A stretch of DNA of 64,000 bases from Ruminiclostridium papyrosolvens C7. Its GTDB lineage: Bacteria; Bacillota; Clostridia; Acetivibrionales; DSM-1351. The DNA is taken from assembly GCF_000421965.1 (NCBI RefSeq), contig NZ_ATAY01000006.1:62001-126000 (forward strand), given 5' to 3'. Under the pieces are notes generated by a model that did not search any database, was not told the DNA's origin, and worked only from the letters and a program-made list of their open reading frames with translations. A program made the position numbers and the translations under genes. Shown here piece by piece: positions 8,904-17,872 of the stretch (positions are counted from its first letter, which is position 1; each line of letters opens with the position of its first letter).

Positions 8904-10163
8904 TTAAATTTCATCAGGGCTGGCTATCCTGCCTGCTATGGCAGAAGCCGCAGCTACTGCCGGACTTGCAAGATAAACCTCGCTTTCGGGATGTCCCATA
9001 CGTCCTACAAAGTTTCTGTTTGTAGTTGCAACTGCTCTCTCTCCCTTTGCCAGTATCCCCATATGGCCTCCAAGACATGGGCCGCAGGTAGGTGTGCTCA
9101 CAGCAGCTCCCGCATCTATAAATATGTCAAACAGACCTTCATTCATAGCCTGCTTCCATATCTTTTGAGTAGCAGGAATTATAATACATCTTACATTGTC
9201 GCTGACCTTTTTCCCTTTTAAAACTTCTGCCGCTATTCTCATGTCTTCTATACGTCCGTTTGTACATGAGCCGATTACAACCTGGTCGATTTTAATATCA
9301 CCCACATTATCAATAGTACGTGCATTTTCAGGAAGATGAGGAAATGCAACTGTAGGCTTTATTTCAGCAAGGTCTATTTCATAAACTTCCGAATATTCAG
9401 CATCTTCGTCAGCCTTGTATACGGTATATGATCTGATAGAATGTTCCTTTACGTACTCAACGGTTTTTTCGTCTACCTCAAATATTCCGTTTTTTGCACC
9501 GGCCTCTATAGCCATGTTTGCCATTGAGAATCTGTCGTCCATTGAAAGAGCGTTTACTCCGTCACCTGTAAACTCCATTGATTTGTAAAGTGCACCATCA
9601 ACACCTATCATCCCTATGATATGAAGGATAACATCCTTTCCTCCAACCCACTTTTGAGGCTTACCTTTAAGGACGAACTTAATTGCTTCAGGAACCTTGA
9701 ACCAGGCCTCTCCTGTTGCCATTCCCGCTGCCATATCTGTACTGCCTATTCCAGTTGAGAATGCCCCGAGTGCACCGTAAGTACATGTGTGGGAATCAGC
9801 CCCTATAACTACATCTCCCGGTACCACAAGACCTTTTTCAGGCAATAGTGCATGTTCAACCCCCATTTGTCCTACTTCAAAGAAGTTTACTATTTCCATT
9901 CTTTTTGAAAATTCCCTGCAAACCTTTACCTGTTCTGCGGACTTAATATCCTTATTGGGAGTAAAATGGTCAGGTACTATAGCTATTTTATTCTTATCGA
10001 ATACTTTATCCAGACCGATTTTATCAAATTCCTTGATAGCTACGGGAGATGTTATATCGTTCCCCAGAACCATATCAAGTTTAGCCTTTATCAACTGCCC
10101 GGGTACTACTTTATCCATTCCCGCATGGGTTGCAAGAATCTTCTGTGTCATTGTCATTCCCAT
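8904..10163 (-). CDS. leuC: 3-isopropylmalate dehydratase large subunit
   Basis: LeuC is the aconitase-family subunit that carries a [4Fe-4S] cluster and isomerises 2-isopropylmalate to 3-isopropylmalate. At 419 residues it belongs to the shorter LeuC group shared by archaea and clostridia. Cluster ligands are seen in [10 protein letters not shown] and [10 protein letters not shown], and [15 protein letters not shown] forms part of the active site. A GGGGGAT site precedes ATG 10163. It is the first gene of the leu operon. I found no T-box or leucine-rich leader peptide in the 140-base upstream gap, so the regulatory mechanism is not evident. Confidence 0.96.
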   Translation of the reverse strand: MGMTMTQKILATHAGMDKVVPGQLIKAKLDMVLGNDITSPVAIKEFDKIGLDKVFDKNKIAIVPDHFTPNKDIKSAEQVKVCREFSKRMEIVNFFEVGQMGVEHALLPEKGLVVPGDVVIGADSHTCTYGALGAFSTGIGSTDMAAGMATGEAWFKVPEAIKFVLKGKPQKWVGGKDVILHIIGMIGVDGALYKSMEFTGDGVNALSMDDRFSMANMAIEAGAKNGIFEVDEKTVEYVKEHSIRSYTVYKADEDAEYSEVYEIDLAEIKPTVAFPHLPENARTIDNVGDIKIDQVVIGSCTNGRIEDMRIAAEVLKGKKVSDNVRCIIIPATQKIWKQAMNEGLFDIFIDAGAAVSTPTCGPCLGGHMGILAKGERAVATTNRNFVGRMGHPESEVYLASPAVAAASAIAGRIASPDEI

Positions 10164-10220
10164 TTTTATATCCCCCTTTTGTCATATAAATATATAAATT
10201 TAAATGTTTTTTCGTAAAAT

Positions 10221-10284
10221 AAAAGAACTCTTTTCAAGCTTTTAATATTAAAGCAATTATATAATAAGCTTAAAAAGTGTTCTT
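10221..10284 (-). terminator. Probable terminator after the AraC-type regulator gene
   Basis: Two near-perfect 19-base arms (10266-10284 and 10223-10241) can pair around a roughly 24-base loop. On the minus strand they are followed by TTTTATTTT. The hairpin lies just past the regulator stop and ahead of leuC, so it probably separates the two transcripts. A role as an operator is possible because the arms are long. Confidence 0.6.
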
Positions 10285-10306
10285 CCTGTTATTTACCGTT
10301 ATTTTT

Positions 10307-11209
10307 TCAATTATGAATGTTTTTTGACGAATTGCGATACTGCATTGGAGTCATGTTGGTTTGTTTCTTAAACATATCATTAAATCTCTGCTGGTTGGAA
10401 AACCCTACACTAAGAGCTATTTCGCCAACCTTCTGATCTGTCTCCTGAAGCAGTTCACATGCCCGTTTGATTCTTATGTTTAACAGATATTGCATGGGAC
10501 TTAGTCCTGTGTTCTCTTTGAAGGCCCTTGTGAAGTAACTCGGACTTAGAAAAACATATTTTGCAATATCCGTTATTGATATCTCCCGTTCAAAATTATT
10601 GTGAACAAACTGTATTGCAGACTGCATCAGTTCTTTTATCTTTGGGCTTTTGTTCTTTATACTGTTTTCCCATTCAGCCTTTAGGGCACGGGATATGAGT
10701 ACAAACAGCTCCATCAGCATGAGATAGTTAAGCAGGTCGCTGCCCAACTGGTCATTTGTCTGTTCCTTGAGAATCCTGTTTAAAAGAACGATTATATCAT
10801 TCTTCTGGCTCACTTTCAGCTTAATAAAAGAACCTGATTCCCTGCCGCTTACGAAGTTTATAAAATCCCCCAGTGATACCTCTGAAAGGGTATGCTCCGT
10901 CTGATCCATAAACTTAAAGTACAGAACTATAAAGTCACATCCGTCCTCGGAATCTACACTTAGCTTATGGCTCTGGTTTGGCTTAATTATTACAATATCA
11001 TTTGAGCCTACAGAGACGTTCTGTTCTCCAATCTCAAAAACACCGCTTCCTGATTTTATATAAACCATTTCAAAGGTTTCATGTACACTTAGTCCCTTTG
11101 ACCACTCAGCATCATGGTATCGTTCAATGGCTTTTACACTGGTAACCGGAATAAAGCTTGCCGATCCCAGCACACCTTCCCACGCTTTGGGAAGCGTCGT
11201 TGCTTCCAT
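10307..11209 (-). CDS. AraC-family transcriptional regulator with N-terminal cupin domain
   Basis: The 300-residue protein has a cupin-like sensing half (roughly 20-130, including the HETFEMVYIKSGSG and IIKPNQSHKL strands) and a C-terminal HTH_18 domain with two helix-turn-helix units. The second unit shows the family signature IALSVGFSNQQRFNDMFKKQTNMTP. Such proteins usually bind a sugar or related ligand and activate catabolic genes. ATG 11209 is chosen because AAGGGAG lies 9 bases before it; the TTG start of the longest frame is less likely. No obvious sugar operon adjoins it, so its target is unknown. Confidence 0.9.
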   Translation of the reverse strand: MEATTLPKAWEGVLGSASFIPVTSVKAIERYHDAEWSKGLSVHETFEMVYIKSGSGVFEIGEQNVSVGSNDIVIIKPNQSHKLSVDSEDGCDFIVLYFKFMDQTEHTLSEVSLGDFINFVSGRESGSFIKLKVSQKNDIIVLLNRILKEQTNDQLGSDLLNYLMLMELFVLISRALKAEWENSIKNKSPKIKELMQSAIQFVHNNFEREISITDIAKYVFLSPSYFTRAFKENTGLSPMQYLLNIRIKRACELLQETDQKVGEIALSVGFSNQQRFNDMFKKQTNMTPMQYRNSSKNIHN

Positions 11210-11264
11210 ATTACCCAACTCCCTTCAACCCTAGATAGTCCACACCATTTAGGACAAGGCTTTT

Positions 11265-12578
11265 CTATTTTTTCGGTCTACGAAATACTTTAGTTCCATT
11301 ACCCGACTTTTTCTTATCTCCAAAAGACTTTTTTCTATCAACCGGTAGGCTTTGCTTAAAATTACTGATTTTACTTTTTCCCGCACCCGCTGGACTTCCG
11401 GATTTAACCCTGTCCGGTGTCCTCTTGCTTCTTTCCTTTTTATATTCAACAATCTTTCCATTATACATGGATTTAGGAATTATCTTAATTTTGAGTTCCT
11501 TTTCAAATTTCCTCATCAACTCTATTTCTTTTTCGGTGACAATGGATATTGCCACTCCCGGCTTCCCGTTTCTACCGGTCCGGCCTGCTCTGTGAAGGTA
11601 GTCCATTGACCTTTCAGGTATATTAACATTAAAAATATGCGTTACATCTTCTATATCAAGACCTCTCGCAGCAATATCAGAAGCTATGAGAAGCTGCAGC
11701 TTTCCATTTTTGAAATCGTCCATGGTTTTCTTCCTGTCGGATTTTATGTGTGAACCATGAATACCCCCGGCTTTAAGCTTATGATATGTGAGCTTCTCTT
11801 CCGAAACAAAAATATCCTCGCTGTTAGCAAAGAATGCAATTGCTTTCTTGGGATTTATCATTCGAACAAGCTTTCTTAACACATCTACTTTTTCTCTTTG
11901 TTCGGCGACAAAATACAGGTGTTCAATCGCGTCCGGAACACCCATGTCAGATTTACTCTCTATGACAAGATGTTCCTTCATTAAAGGCATGGCACGCTCA
12001 ACTGTCTTTTTTGAGATAGTTGCAGAACACATTACTATCTGCCTCTCCTTAAGAGTTGTCTTAATAACAGCCTTTATTGTATCTAAATTATAATCATCGA
12101 GGAGGCGGTCTGCTTCATCTATAATAATTGTTTTAATGGTATGTGCCGAAATCTTCTTTTTCTGAATCAATTCCAGTATTCTTCCGGCTGTTCCTACTAT
12201 TATATGGGGTTTAAGCTTTAGTTTGTCTATCTGCCTCATAATATTAACATCGCCGATAATAGGAGTTGATGTGGCCTTGATTTCAGAGTTTTGTGAAAGC
12301 AGTTCTATCTGTCTTTCAACTTGTATTGCCAGTTCATGGGTCGGCACCAGTATAATTGCCTGCATTTCCTTTTTATCAACAGAGAGTTTCATGAAAAGAG
12401 GCAGCAGATATGCCAGTGTTTTTCCCGTTCCCGTAGAAGAATGAAGAATTACATCTCTGTTCTTCAATTCCTCCGGTATAGCTTTTTGCTGTATATCGGT
12501 AGGTACTGTTATGCTTTCCTTTTTTAATGCCTCCACAAGGGACTTTTCCAGCTCCATGTCCTCAAATAACTGCTCCAT
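11265..12578 (-). CDS. DEAD-box ATP-dependent RNA helicase
   Basis: This is a 437-residue superfamily 2 RNA helicase. The Q-motif region (PTDIQ, Q30), Walker A STGTGKT (48-54), DEAD in IIDEADRLLDD, SAT, and HRAGRTGRNG of motif VI are all present in order. A lysine/serine/glycine-rich basic tail of about 60 residues follows the helicase core and probably binds RNA. The ATG at 12578 follows AAAGGAG. It lies 25 bases behind the ABC-F gene in the same direction. CshA-, DbpA- or RhlE-like roles in ribosome assembly or mRNA decay are possible; the exact subfamily is unclear. Confidence 0.92.
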   Translation of the reverse strand: MEQLFEDMELEKSLVEALKKESITVPTDIQQKAIPEELKNRDVILHSSTGTGKTLAYLLPLFMKLSVDKKEMQAIILVPTHELAIQVERQIELLSQNSEIKATSTPIIGDVNIMRQIDKLKLKPHIIVGTAGRILELIQKKKISAHTIKTIIIDEADRLLDDYNLDTIKAVIKTTLKERQIVMCSATISKKTVERAMPLMKEHLVIESKSDMGVPDAIEHLYFVAEQREKVDVLRKLVRMINPKKAIAFFANSEDIFVSEEKLTYHKLKAGGIHGSHIKSDRKKTMDDFKNGKLQLLIASDIAARGLDIEDVTHIFNVNIPERSMDYLHRAGRTGRNGKPGVAISIVTEKEIELMRKFEKELKIKIIPKSMYNGKIVEYKKERSKRTPDRVKSGSPAGAGKSKISNFKQSLPVDRKKSFGDKKKSGNGTKVFRRPKK

Positions 12579-12603
12579 GCCGTTCTCCTTTACACACCGC
12601 ATT

Positions 12604-14535
12604 TTATTTTTTCTTGTTGTTTTCTATCTTTTCAGCCAGCTCATTCAGATAAGTCCATCGTTCCATTTTCAAGTCCAGCTCCTTTTCAAGCTTCTGCTGT
12701 TTTTGAAGAAGCTCCTGAAGCTTTGTAAAATCTGTTGCAGATTTATCTATATCCTTTTTTACCTTTTCTATGTCAGACTCTAGAGTGGCTATCACATCGT
12801 CTATTTCATCAAATTCCTTCTGCTCTTTAAAAGTAAATTTGAGAGGTTTTTCCTTATTCTTTTGCCACTCTGTCTTATTTTGTGAACCGTCGTTCTTTTT
12901 ATCCGGGTCAGCCGACTTTCCTGTACCATCCTGTTTTTCCCGTCCGGTTATATACTCTCTGTAATCCGAGTAGTTTCCGGCATACTTGATAATCTCTCCA
13001 TCACCTTCAAACGAAAATATCCTGTTTGCCGTTCTGTCCAGAAAGTACCTGTCATGGGATACAGTTATAACTGCCCCCGGGAATTCGTCCAAATAGGCCT
13101 CCAGAATGGTAAGTGTCTGGATATCCAGATCATTTGTAGGTTCATCCAGAAGTAATATGTTTGGAGCACCCATAAGTATGCTGAGAAGATAAAGCCTCCT
13201 TTTTTCTCCACCTGAAAGCCTTGAGATAGGCGTCCACTGAACACTTGGGGGAAACAAAAATCTCTCCAACATCTGGGAGGCGCTAAGGCTTCCGTTTGCA
13301 GTCTCTATATTCTCTGCCACTGATCTGATATATTCAATAACCCTAAGGCTTTGATCCATATCTGTATTTTCCTGAGTAAAAAATCCTGTTTTTACTGTTT
13401 CGCCGATTTCGACCCTTCCCGAATCAGGTTCAATCTGTCCTGAAAGTACTTTTAAAAGTGTAGATTTGCCAATTCCATTAGGCCCTATGATTCCTATCCT
13501 GTCATCTCTTAGCAGTACATAACTGAAATCGCTGATTAGCGTCTTATCGCCATAAGATTTTTTTATATTTTCCAGTTCAATTATTTTTCTTCCGAGTCTC
13601 GCAGCTCCCACCTGAATTTCAATACTTTCATCCTGCTTGGGTCCATCTGTCTCTTTGAGCTTTTCAAACCTCTCTATTCTGGCCTTTTGCTTGGTAGAAC
13701 GTGCCTGTGCACCTCTTCTGATCCATTCCAATTCATTTCTGTAAAGGTTCTGCCTTTTTCTCTCAGAAGCCTGTTCCAGCTCTTCACGTTCGGCTTTCAT
13801 TTCAAGGAATCGGCTGTAGTTAGCCTGATAACTATAAAGCTTCCCGTTGTCCAGTTCTATTATCCTGTTTGCAACCCTGTCCAGAAAGTACCTGTCATGT
13901 GTAACCATCAAAAGAGCACCTTTTCTGGTATTCAGATACTTTTCAAGCCAGTCAACAGTTTCATTGTCAATATGGTTAGTAGGCTCGTCTAATATAAGCA
14001 GCTCAGTGGGATTAATTAATGCTCCTGCCATTGCGATTCTCTTTCTCTGTCCTCCCGACAAAGTTGCCACATCCGCCTCAAAACTATCGATTCCCAGTCT
14101 TGTAAGTATAGTTTTCGCTTCGCTCTCCAAAGTCCAGGCATTCATTGTATCCATCTTATGCATTAAATCCAGAAGTCTTTTTTCAAGATTTTTATCTGCC
14201 GGATTCTGACTGCTTTTTAAAAGTATATCTTCGTATTCCCTCAGCAGCACCATAACAGGGGAATGTCCGTTAAATACCTGTTGAAGCACCGTTGTGCCCG
14301 GCTCAAAAGCAGGACTTTGTTCAAGATAGCCTACTCGTATTTTGTTGGACTTTATTATATTTCCTGTATCAACAGTCTCAATACCTGCTATTACCTTTAA
14401 AAGAGTGCTTTTACCTGTTCCGTTGACGCCTATAAGCCCTATTTTATCTCCCTCTCCTATGCCCAACGATATATCATTAAATAATATTTTTTCACTATAG
14501 CTTTTTGAAATACCTTCAGCGGATAAAATATTCAA
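12604..14535 (-). CDS. ABC-F family ATPase, Uup/YfmR-like
   Basis: This is a soluble 643-residue protein with two ABC ATPase cassettes on one chain and no membrane domain, as in ABC-F translation factors. The first cassette has GVNGTGKST and LSGGQRKR; the second has GPNGIGKST and LSGGEKRR. The basic inter-domain linker (about 235-310, rich in R, E and K) contacts the ribosome in this family. A charged C-terminal tail predicts a coiled coil, as in Uup. ABC-F proteins resolve stalled ribosomes or protect them from antibiotics; the coiled coil and housekeeping context favour a Uup/YfmR role over resistance. Confidence 0.92.
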   Translation of the reverse strand: MNILSAEGISKSYSEKILFNDISLGIGEGDKIGLIGVNGTGKSTLLKVIAGIETVDTGNIIKSNKIRVGYLEQSPAFEPGTTVLQQVFNGHSPVMVLLREYEDILLKSSQNPADKNLEKRLLDLMHKMDTMNAWTLESEAKTILTRLGIDSFEADVATLSGGQRKRIAMAGALINPTELLILDEPTNHIDNETVDWLEKYLNTRKGALLMVTHDRYFLDRVANRIIELDNGKLYSYQANYSRFLEMKAEREELEQASERKRQNLYRNELEWIRRGAQARSTKQKARIERFEKLKETDGPKQDESIEIQVGAARLGRKIIELENIKKSYGDKTLISDFSYVLLRDDRIGIIGPNGIGKSTLLKVLSGQIEPDSGRVEIGETVKTGFFTQENTDMDQSLRVIEYIRSVAENIETANGSLSASQMLERFLFPPSVQWTPISRLSGGEKRRLYLLSILMGAPNILLLDEPTNDLDIQTLTILEAYLDEFPGAVITVSHDRYFLDRTANRIFSFEGDGEIIKYAGNYSDYREYITGREKQDGTGKSADPDKKNDGSQNKTEWQKNKEKPLKFTFKEQKEFDEIDDVIATLESDIEKVKKDIDKSATDFTKLQELLQKQQKLEKELDLKMERWTYLNELAEKIENNKKK

Positions 14536-14630
14536 CTGCCTGATTCTCCTTCGTTACTTGTTTTATCTTATGTGTTATTATACCATTTAGGAAGTACAAT
14601 TGCTGTAATTTATTTGTACCCCTTTATTAA

Positions 14631-15500
14631 TCATTTATAACGCATTGCATATCCGCATTTTTTACAAAGCTCTTCTACGGCCTTTCTTCCTGAAAAACCA
14701 TCATATATTCGTAGGGCCCGTTCTGAATTTAGAATATCACTCAGAGGCTCTTTGAAAATATTACCCAAGGGGATATTCCCCTCACTGTCAAGACAGCATG
14801 GTACAACCGTCCCGTCCACTAGAATTCCAAATTGGTCCCTCAGCCCATAACAGAACACTTTTTCATCAATAATATCTCTGCTAATGTCCGGCCATTCAAA
14901 GATTTCCGACCCGCTTATAAACAGTCTGTCCTCCAGTTTTACATTTGGCTTGTTCTTAACAGCAAGCCATAAATCAAAATCGGGCTGAAAGGACTCTTCC
15001 AGTTTCCTTATAATTTCATCGTTCATGTCATTGGTTCCTTTTATTGGGCCGTTGTCCATGTTCCAAAGCCTTAGTTCACAGATAATGCCCTTCTCAACAG
15101 CCTTCTTTATAAAACTTACAGTGTTATTTATATAGCTGTCCAATAATTCATTTCCTTCATTGGCCTCAAAACTGTGAAGTGAAATACTCACCTTCCGTAA
15201 TGCCTTTGAATTCAGCAACAACTCATCGCATCTGTTTAACAAGGTTCCATTTGTCGTGATGTTGACTTTAATTAAGCTGTCATAACATATTTTTAGAAAA
15301 CTTTCCAGATTCGGGTTTAATAATGGTTCTCCCATAAGATGTAAATAAACATAATCACAAAACGGTTTCACTTCACGTATTATGTGCGTAAACCCCTTTA
15401 TATCCATAAATCCCGGCAGCCTTCCGGAGACGGGACAAAAGCTGCATTTAAGGTTACATACATTAGTTATCTCAATATATACCTTTTTAAATTTTTTCAT
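14631..15500 (-). CDS. Radical SAM protein with SPASM-type C-terminal cysteines
   Basis: This is a 289-residue radical SAM enzyme. The cluster motif is C15-N-L-K-C19-S-F-C22 near the N-terminus, and the C-terminal part carries additional cysteines (CCLDSEGN and CKKCGY) typical of SPASM or twitch domains that bind auxiliary iron-sulfur clusters. Such proteins modify peptides or mature other enzymes. No small precursor peptide gene or partner is visible next to it, so the substrate is unknown. The ATG at 15500 has GGGG upstream. It stands alone after the ABC-F gene, with about 95 bases between them. Confidence 0.85.
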   Translation of the reverse strand: MKKFKKVYIEITNVCNLKCSFCPVSGRLPGFMDIKGFTHIIREVKPFCDYVYLHLMGEPLLNPNLESFLKICYDSLIKVNITTNGTLLNRCDELLLNSKALRKVSISLHSFEANEGNELLDSYINNTVSFIKKAVEKGIICELRLWNMDNGPIKGTNDMNDEIIRKLEESFQPDFDLWLAVKNKPNVKLEDRLFISGSEIFEWPDISRDIIDEKVFCYGLRDQFGILVDGTVVPCCLDSEGNIPLGNIFKEPLSDILNSERALRIYDGFSGRKAVEELCKKCGYAMRYK

Positions 15501-15593
15501 TGATTACCCCATATAGATTGTTATTGCTATTTTACACTAAAAACCATGTTATATGTATATAGTAAACAGTAAACAATAACAATAAATTTAAGA

Positions 15594-15622
15594 TTGACAT
15601 TGCAAATTTAATATTATATAAT
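15594..15622 (+). promoter_or_regulatory. Sigma-A promoter of the glutathione peroxidase gene
   Basis: A perfect consensus pair, TTGACA (15594-15599) and TATAAT (15617-15622), is separated by exactly 17 bases. It ends 43 bases before the gpx start codon. This is one of the strongest-looking promoters in the window. Confidence 0.9.
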
Positions 15623-15624
15623 CT

Positions 15625-15646
15625 AATTGTGAACAATTTAATTTTA
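15625..15646 (+). promoter_or_regulatory. Candidate OhrR operator over the gpx transcription start
   Basis: The palindrome AATTGT-GA-ACAATT (15625-15638) is immediately followed by a second half-site, giving AACAATTTAATTTTA at 15632-15646. The latter matches 12 of 15 positions of the Bacillus OhrR box as I recall it (TACAATTAAATTGTA). It overlaps the expected start of transcription, a position suited to repression. The OhrR-type gene is the next gene downstream. Confidence 0.6.
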
Positions 15647-15665
15647 TTCAATAGGAGGTATATAC

Positions 15666-16205
15666 ATGACACTTTATGATTTTAAGGTAAAAGATGCGCA
15701 AAAGAATGAGATTTCAATGGATTCCTATAGAGGCAAGGTTCTTCTTATTGTTAATACGGCAACAGGCTGCGGATTTACACCGCAATATGAAGCTTTGGAA
15801 AACCTGTATAGAAGATATAAGGATAAGGGCTTGGAAATTCTTGATTTTCCCTGCAACCAGTTTTTGAATCAGGCTCCCGGAACTGATGAAGAAATAGTTG
15901 AGTTTTGTCAGTTGAAATATGGAGTTTCTTTTAAAACCTTTTCAAAAATTGATGTTAACGGAAGTAATGCAGACCCTTTATATACATTTTTGAAAAAGGC
16001 AACTCCTGCTGATAAGGAGAACGAGGAGACTTCTTCCTTTATGAAAGTACTTAAAGATTTAGGCCAGAGTATTGTAGGTTCAAACATTAAATGGAACTTT
16101 ACAAAGTTCTTAGTTGACCGTAATGGTAACGTTGTAGGCAGATATTCTCCAACTTACAAACCTGAGAATATGGAATCAAAAATAAAGGAACTATTAGAGA
16201 GCTAA
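15666..16205 (+). CDS. Cysteine-type glutathione peroxidase (probably thioredoxin-dependent)
   Basis: This 179-residue peroxidase reduces hydroperoxides. The active site is NTATGC35GFT, with cysteine in place of selenocysteine. FPCNQF (61-66) and the tryptophan in NIKWNF complete the catalytic set. C81 sits where the resolving cysteine of two-cysteine, thioredoxin-dependent GPx proteins lies, so thioredoxin is a likelier reductant than glutathione in this anaerobe. The ribosome site AGGAGG precedes the ATG. Its promoter carries an OhrR-like operator, and an OhrR-type repressor gene follows 105 bases downstream. Confidence 0.94.
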   Translation: MTLYDFKVKDAQKNEISMDSYRGKVLLIVNTATGCGFTPQYEALENLYRRYKDKGLEILDFPCNQFLNQAPGTDEEIVEFCQLKYGVSFKTFSKIDVNGSNADPLYTFLKKATPADKENEETSSFMKVLKDLGQSIVGSNIKWNFTKFLVDRNGNVVGRYSPTYKPENMESKIKELLES

Positions 16206-16254
16206 TTTCTTTGCTTGTGGCTGATTTCAATACCGTTGATTCGATATGGTTTTA

Positions 16255-16269
16255 TAAAATTGAATTGTA
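16255..16269 (+). promoter_or_regulatory. Candidate OhrR operator upstream of ohrR
   Basis: TAAAATTGAATTGTA matches 13 of 15 positions of the OhrR box TACAATTAAATTGTA. It lies 42 bases before the ohrR ATG, as expected for autoregulation. A similar box precedes the neighbouring gpx gene. Confidence 0.6.
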
Positions 16270-16310
16270 TGATATTCTAATTTAAAGATGACTTTTTAAG
16301 GAGAATTTAT

Positions 16311-16739
16311 ATGCCGTACGATAAACTAAAATTGGAAAATCAGCTATGCTTTCCTCTGTATGCGTGCTCAAAGGAAATAATAAAAAAATATAAGCCTTAT
16401 CTTGACCCCTTAGGGATTACGTACACTCAATATATAGCTCTTATGGCCCTTTGGGAAGAGGATAATATAACCGTAAAGGATCTTGGCAAAAAGTTGTTTC
16501 TTGATTCCGGCACATTAACCCCATTATTTAAAAAAATGGAGTCGCAGAAGCTGGTTGTCAGGCAAAGAAGTTCTGATGACGAAAGGAATGTTTATATAAG
16601 GTTAACCGAAGAGGGAAAGAATCTACGGGATAAGGCACTCGATATTCCCAACAGAATTGGCAGCTGTATTGACTTGCCTATGGAAGAGATAGTCCAGCTT
16701 CAAAAATCTCTCCATAAACTGTTACAACAATTAGTGTAA
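16311..16739 (+). CDS. ohrR: MarR-family peroxide-sensing regulator, OhrR-like
   Basis: This is a 142-residue winged-helix repressor of the MarR family. The N-terminus LENQLC13FPLYACSKEI has the conserved peroxide-sensing cysteine of OhrR (C15 in Bacillus subtilis), with a second cysteine at 18. The recognition region LFLDSGTLTPLFKKME and the wing RRSSDDERNVYIRLT are typical of the subfamily. OhrR releases DNA when the cysteine is oxidised by organic peroxides. The usual partner ohr is not adjacent; a gpx gene takes its place. AAGGAG precedes the ATG. Confidence 0.9.
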   Translation: MPYDKLKLENQLCFPLYACSKEIIKKYKPYLDPLGITYTQYIALMALWEEDNITVKDLGKKLFLDSGTLTPLFKKMESQKLVVRQRSSDDERNVYIRLTEEGKNLRDKALDIPNRIGSCIDLPMEEIVQLQKSLHKLLQQLV

Positions 16740-16744
16740 GTTAT

Positions 16745-17473
16745 TTAGTTCTTCACATTGGCTCTTTCAAGCTTTGCCCCCCCAAAGCATGAAAGAGCCA
16801 ATTTTCTTTGCGTAAATATCCCGGTAATTCTTATACCCTTTATATAAGCAAATAGATATGTACCTTTCTCAACCATATTTGTTTTAGGATTCCCGTTTAT
16901 TGATATTCTGCTATTGTCCTCATATGAATCCGGCCAACAACTCTTAGCTGTATCATTAATTCTGTCTTCAATTAAGTAAGGATCCTCAACAGTCCCATCT
17001 GATACCTCTCCTGATGATGTTTTAATCTTATAGTTTACATTTTCCCCACTGACCGATGTAGCACAAATAAGTAAATTTCCTTTTATATCTGTTTGTTCAT
17101 GATTTGAGTTTGATTCAAACACTGAAAGAAAGGTTGTTTCAGCCCTGTCAATGTCTATTTCAATACCGTCTGTAATTTTTGTTCCCGTGTTTTCATTAAA
17201 TCCCTCTGACAGTCCTTCAAGGCTTTTATATTTGTTAATATCCTGAACTGCCGCAGTCACTGCATAATCCATTGCCTTGGAAATAGAATTCCTTTTGTAT
17301 GTATAAACTGCATAGTCTGCTACACTTACAAATACAAACAATACAAGAAAAGTCACAGCCATACCTATGAAAAGTACACCCAAGCCTCCACCTCTCCGAT
17401 TTTTAATCCACCCCACTGTTTTTTTCAACCCTGCAAGTAGCTTTTGCCCTGTAGTGCAACTTATTGCTTTCAT
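16745..17473 (-). CDS. TadE/TadF-like minor pilin, last gene of the Tad locus
   Basis: This is a protein of about 242 residues with a basic N-terminus ending in RRGGGLGVLF, then one hydrophobic helix (IGMAVTFLVLFVFVSVADYAVY) and a large outward domain. This is the layout of TadE/TadF pseudopilins. The start is not certain: ATG 17473 has GGAGG 12 bases upstream and would overlap the preceding gene by 71 bases; an internal GTG near 17420 would remove most of the overlap. The extreme C-terminal codons double as the ohrR terminator stem. It probably helps assemble or anchor the pilus. Confidence 0.72.
   Translation of the reverse strand: MKAISCTTGQKLLAGLKKTVGWIKNRRGGGLGVLFIGMAVTFLVLFVFVSVADYAVYTYKRNSISKAMDYAVTAAVQDINKYKSLEGLSEGFNENTGTKITDGIEIDIDRAETTFLSVFESNSNHEQTDIKGNLLICATSVSGENVNYKIKTSSGEVSDGTVEDPYLIEDRINDTAKSCWPDSYEDNSRISINGNPKTNMVEKGTYLFAYIKGIRITGIFTQRKLALSCFGGAKLERANVKN
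16758..16808 (+). terminator. Terminator of ohrR, lying inside the convergent pilus gene's 3' coding end
   Basis: Arms 16758-16776 and 16783-16801 pair almost perfectly (one mismatch) around a C-rich loop, and are followed on the plus strand by TTTTCTTT. On the minus strand the same bases code for residues close to the C-terminus of the TadE/F-like protein ending at 16745. Confidence 0.8.
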
Positions 17474-17849
17474 TATCAGAAATAACCTCCGTTTCGGAAA
17501 AAATGCTCTCATTCTCCGATTCAACATATATACTGAATATTTCTTCCCTGTCCAGAACACTTCCCAAAACATAGTCGCCAAGTCCGCCAACCGTTCCATC
17601 CGGCTGTACATTTGCACATTTGATACTTATATTACCGGCCAGGAAAGTCCCCAGTTCTCCGAGCTTTTCAAGGAGTTCTTCCTGGTCGCTGACAGTCATA
17701 ACCCCTGTAATCATAACCTTGTGAGCAACACTGTCTACCGTATTTTTTACATACCTTTGCTTGGTGTCATATTCATAAAATGTGAGGGTTTTAAAAAAGA
17801 GAACTGCAATTAATGGAATAATAATAAGAAACGCATATATTTTATTCAT
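17403..17849 (-). CDS. Membrane-anchored Tad-locus protein, possibly TadE/F-like
   Basis: This 148-residue protein has an N-terminal hydrophobic helix (IYAFLIIIPLIAVLFF, about 4-19) and an extracytoplasmic remainder. ATG 17849 is preceded by GGGAGG and is preferred to a TTG start at 17876, which would run into the upstream mini-gene. The residues after the anchor (ENTVDSVAHKVMITG-type helix) resemble the start of other clostridial TadE/F-like proteins, but I see no diagnostic motif. Position between the mini-proteins and the last TadE/F-like gene supports a structural role in the pilus. Confidence 0.7.
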   Translation of the reverse strand: MNKIYAFLIIIPLIAVLFFKTLTFYEYDTKQRYVKNTVDSVAHKVMITGVMTVSDQEELLEKLGELGTFLAGNISIKCANVQPDGTVGGLGDYVLGSVLDREEIFSIYVESENESIFSETEVISDNESNKLHYRAKATCRVEKNSGVD

Positions 17850-17872
17850 CCATCCTCCCAAGTTTAGTGCAA

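Noticed and set aside
10164-10306. T-box or leucine attenuator before leuC
   Set aside because: No T-box consensus, specifier stem or leucine-rich peptide was found; only the regulator-gene terminator hairpin is present.
11249-11461. Basic 70-residue frame overlapping the helicase tail
   Set aside because: It is another frame of the lysine/arginine-rich helicase C-terminus without its own ribosome site.
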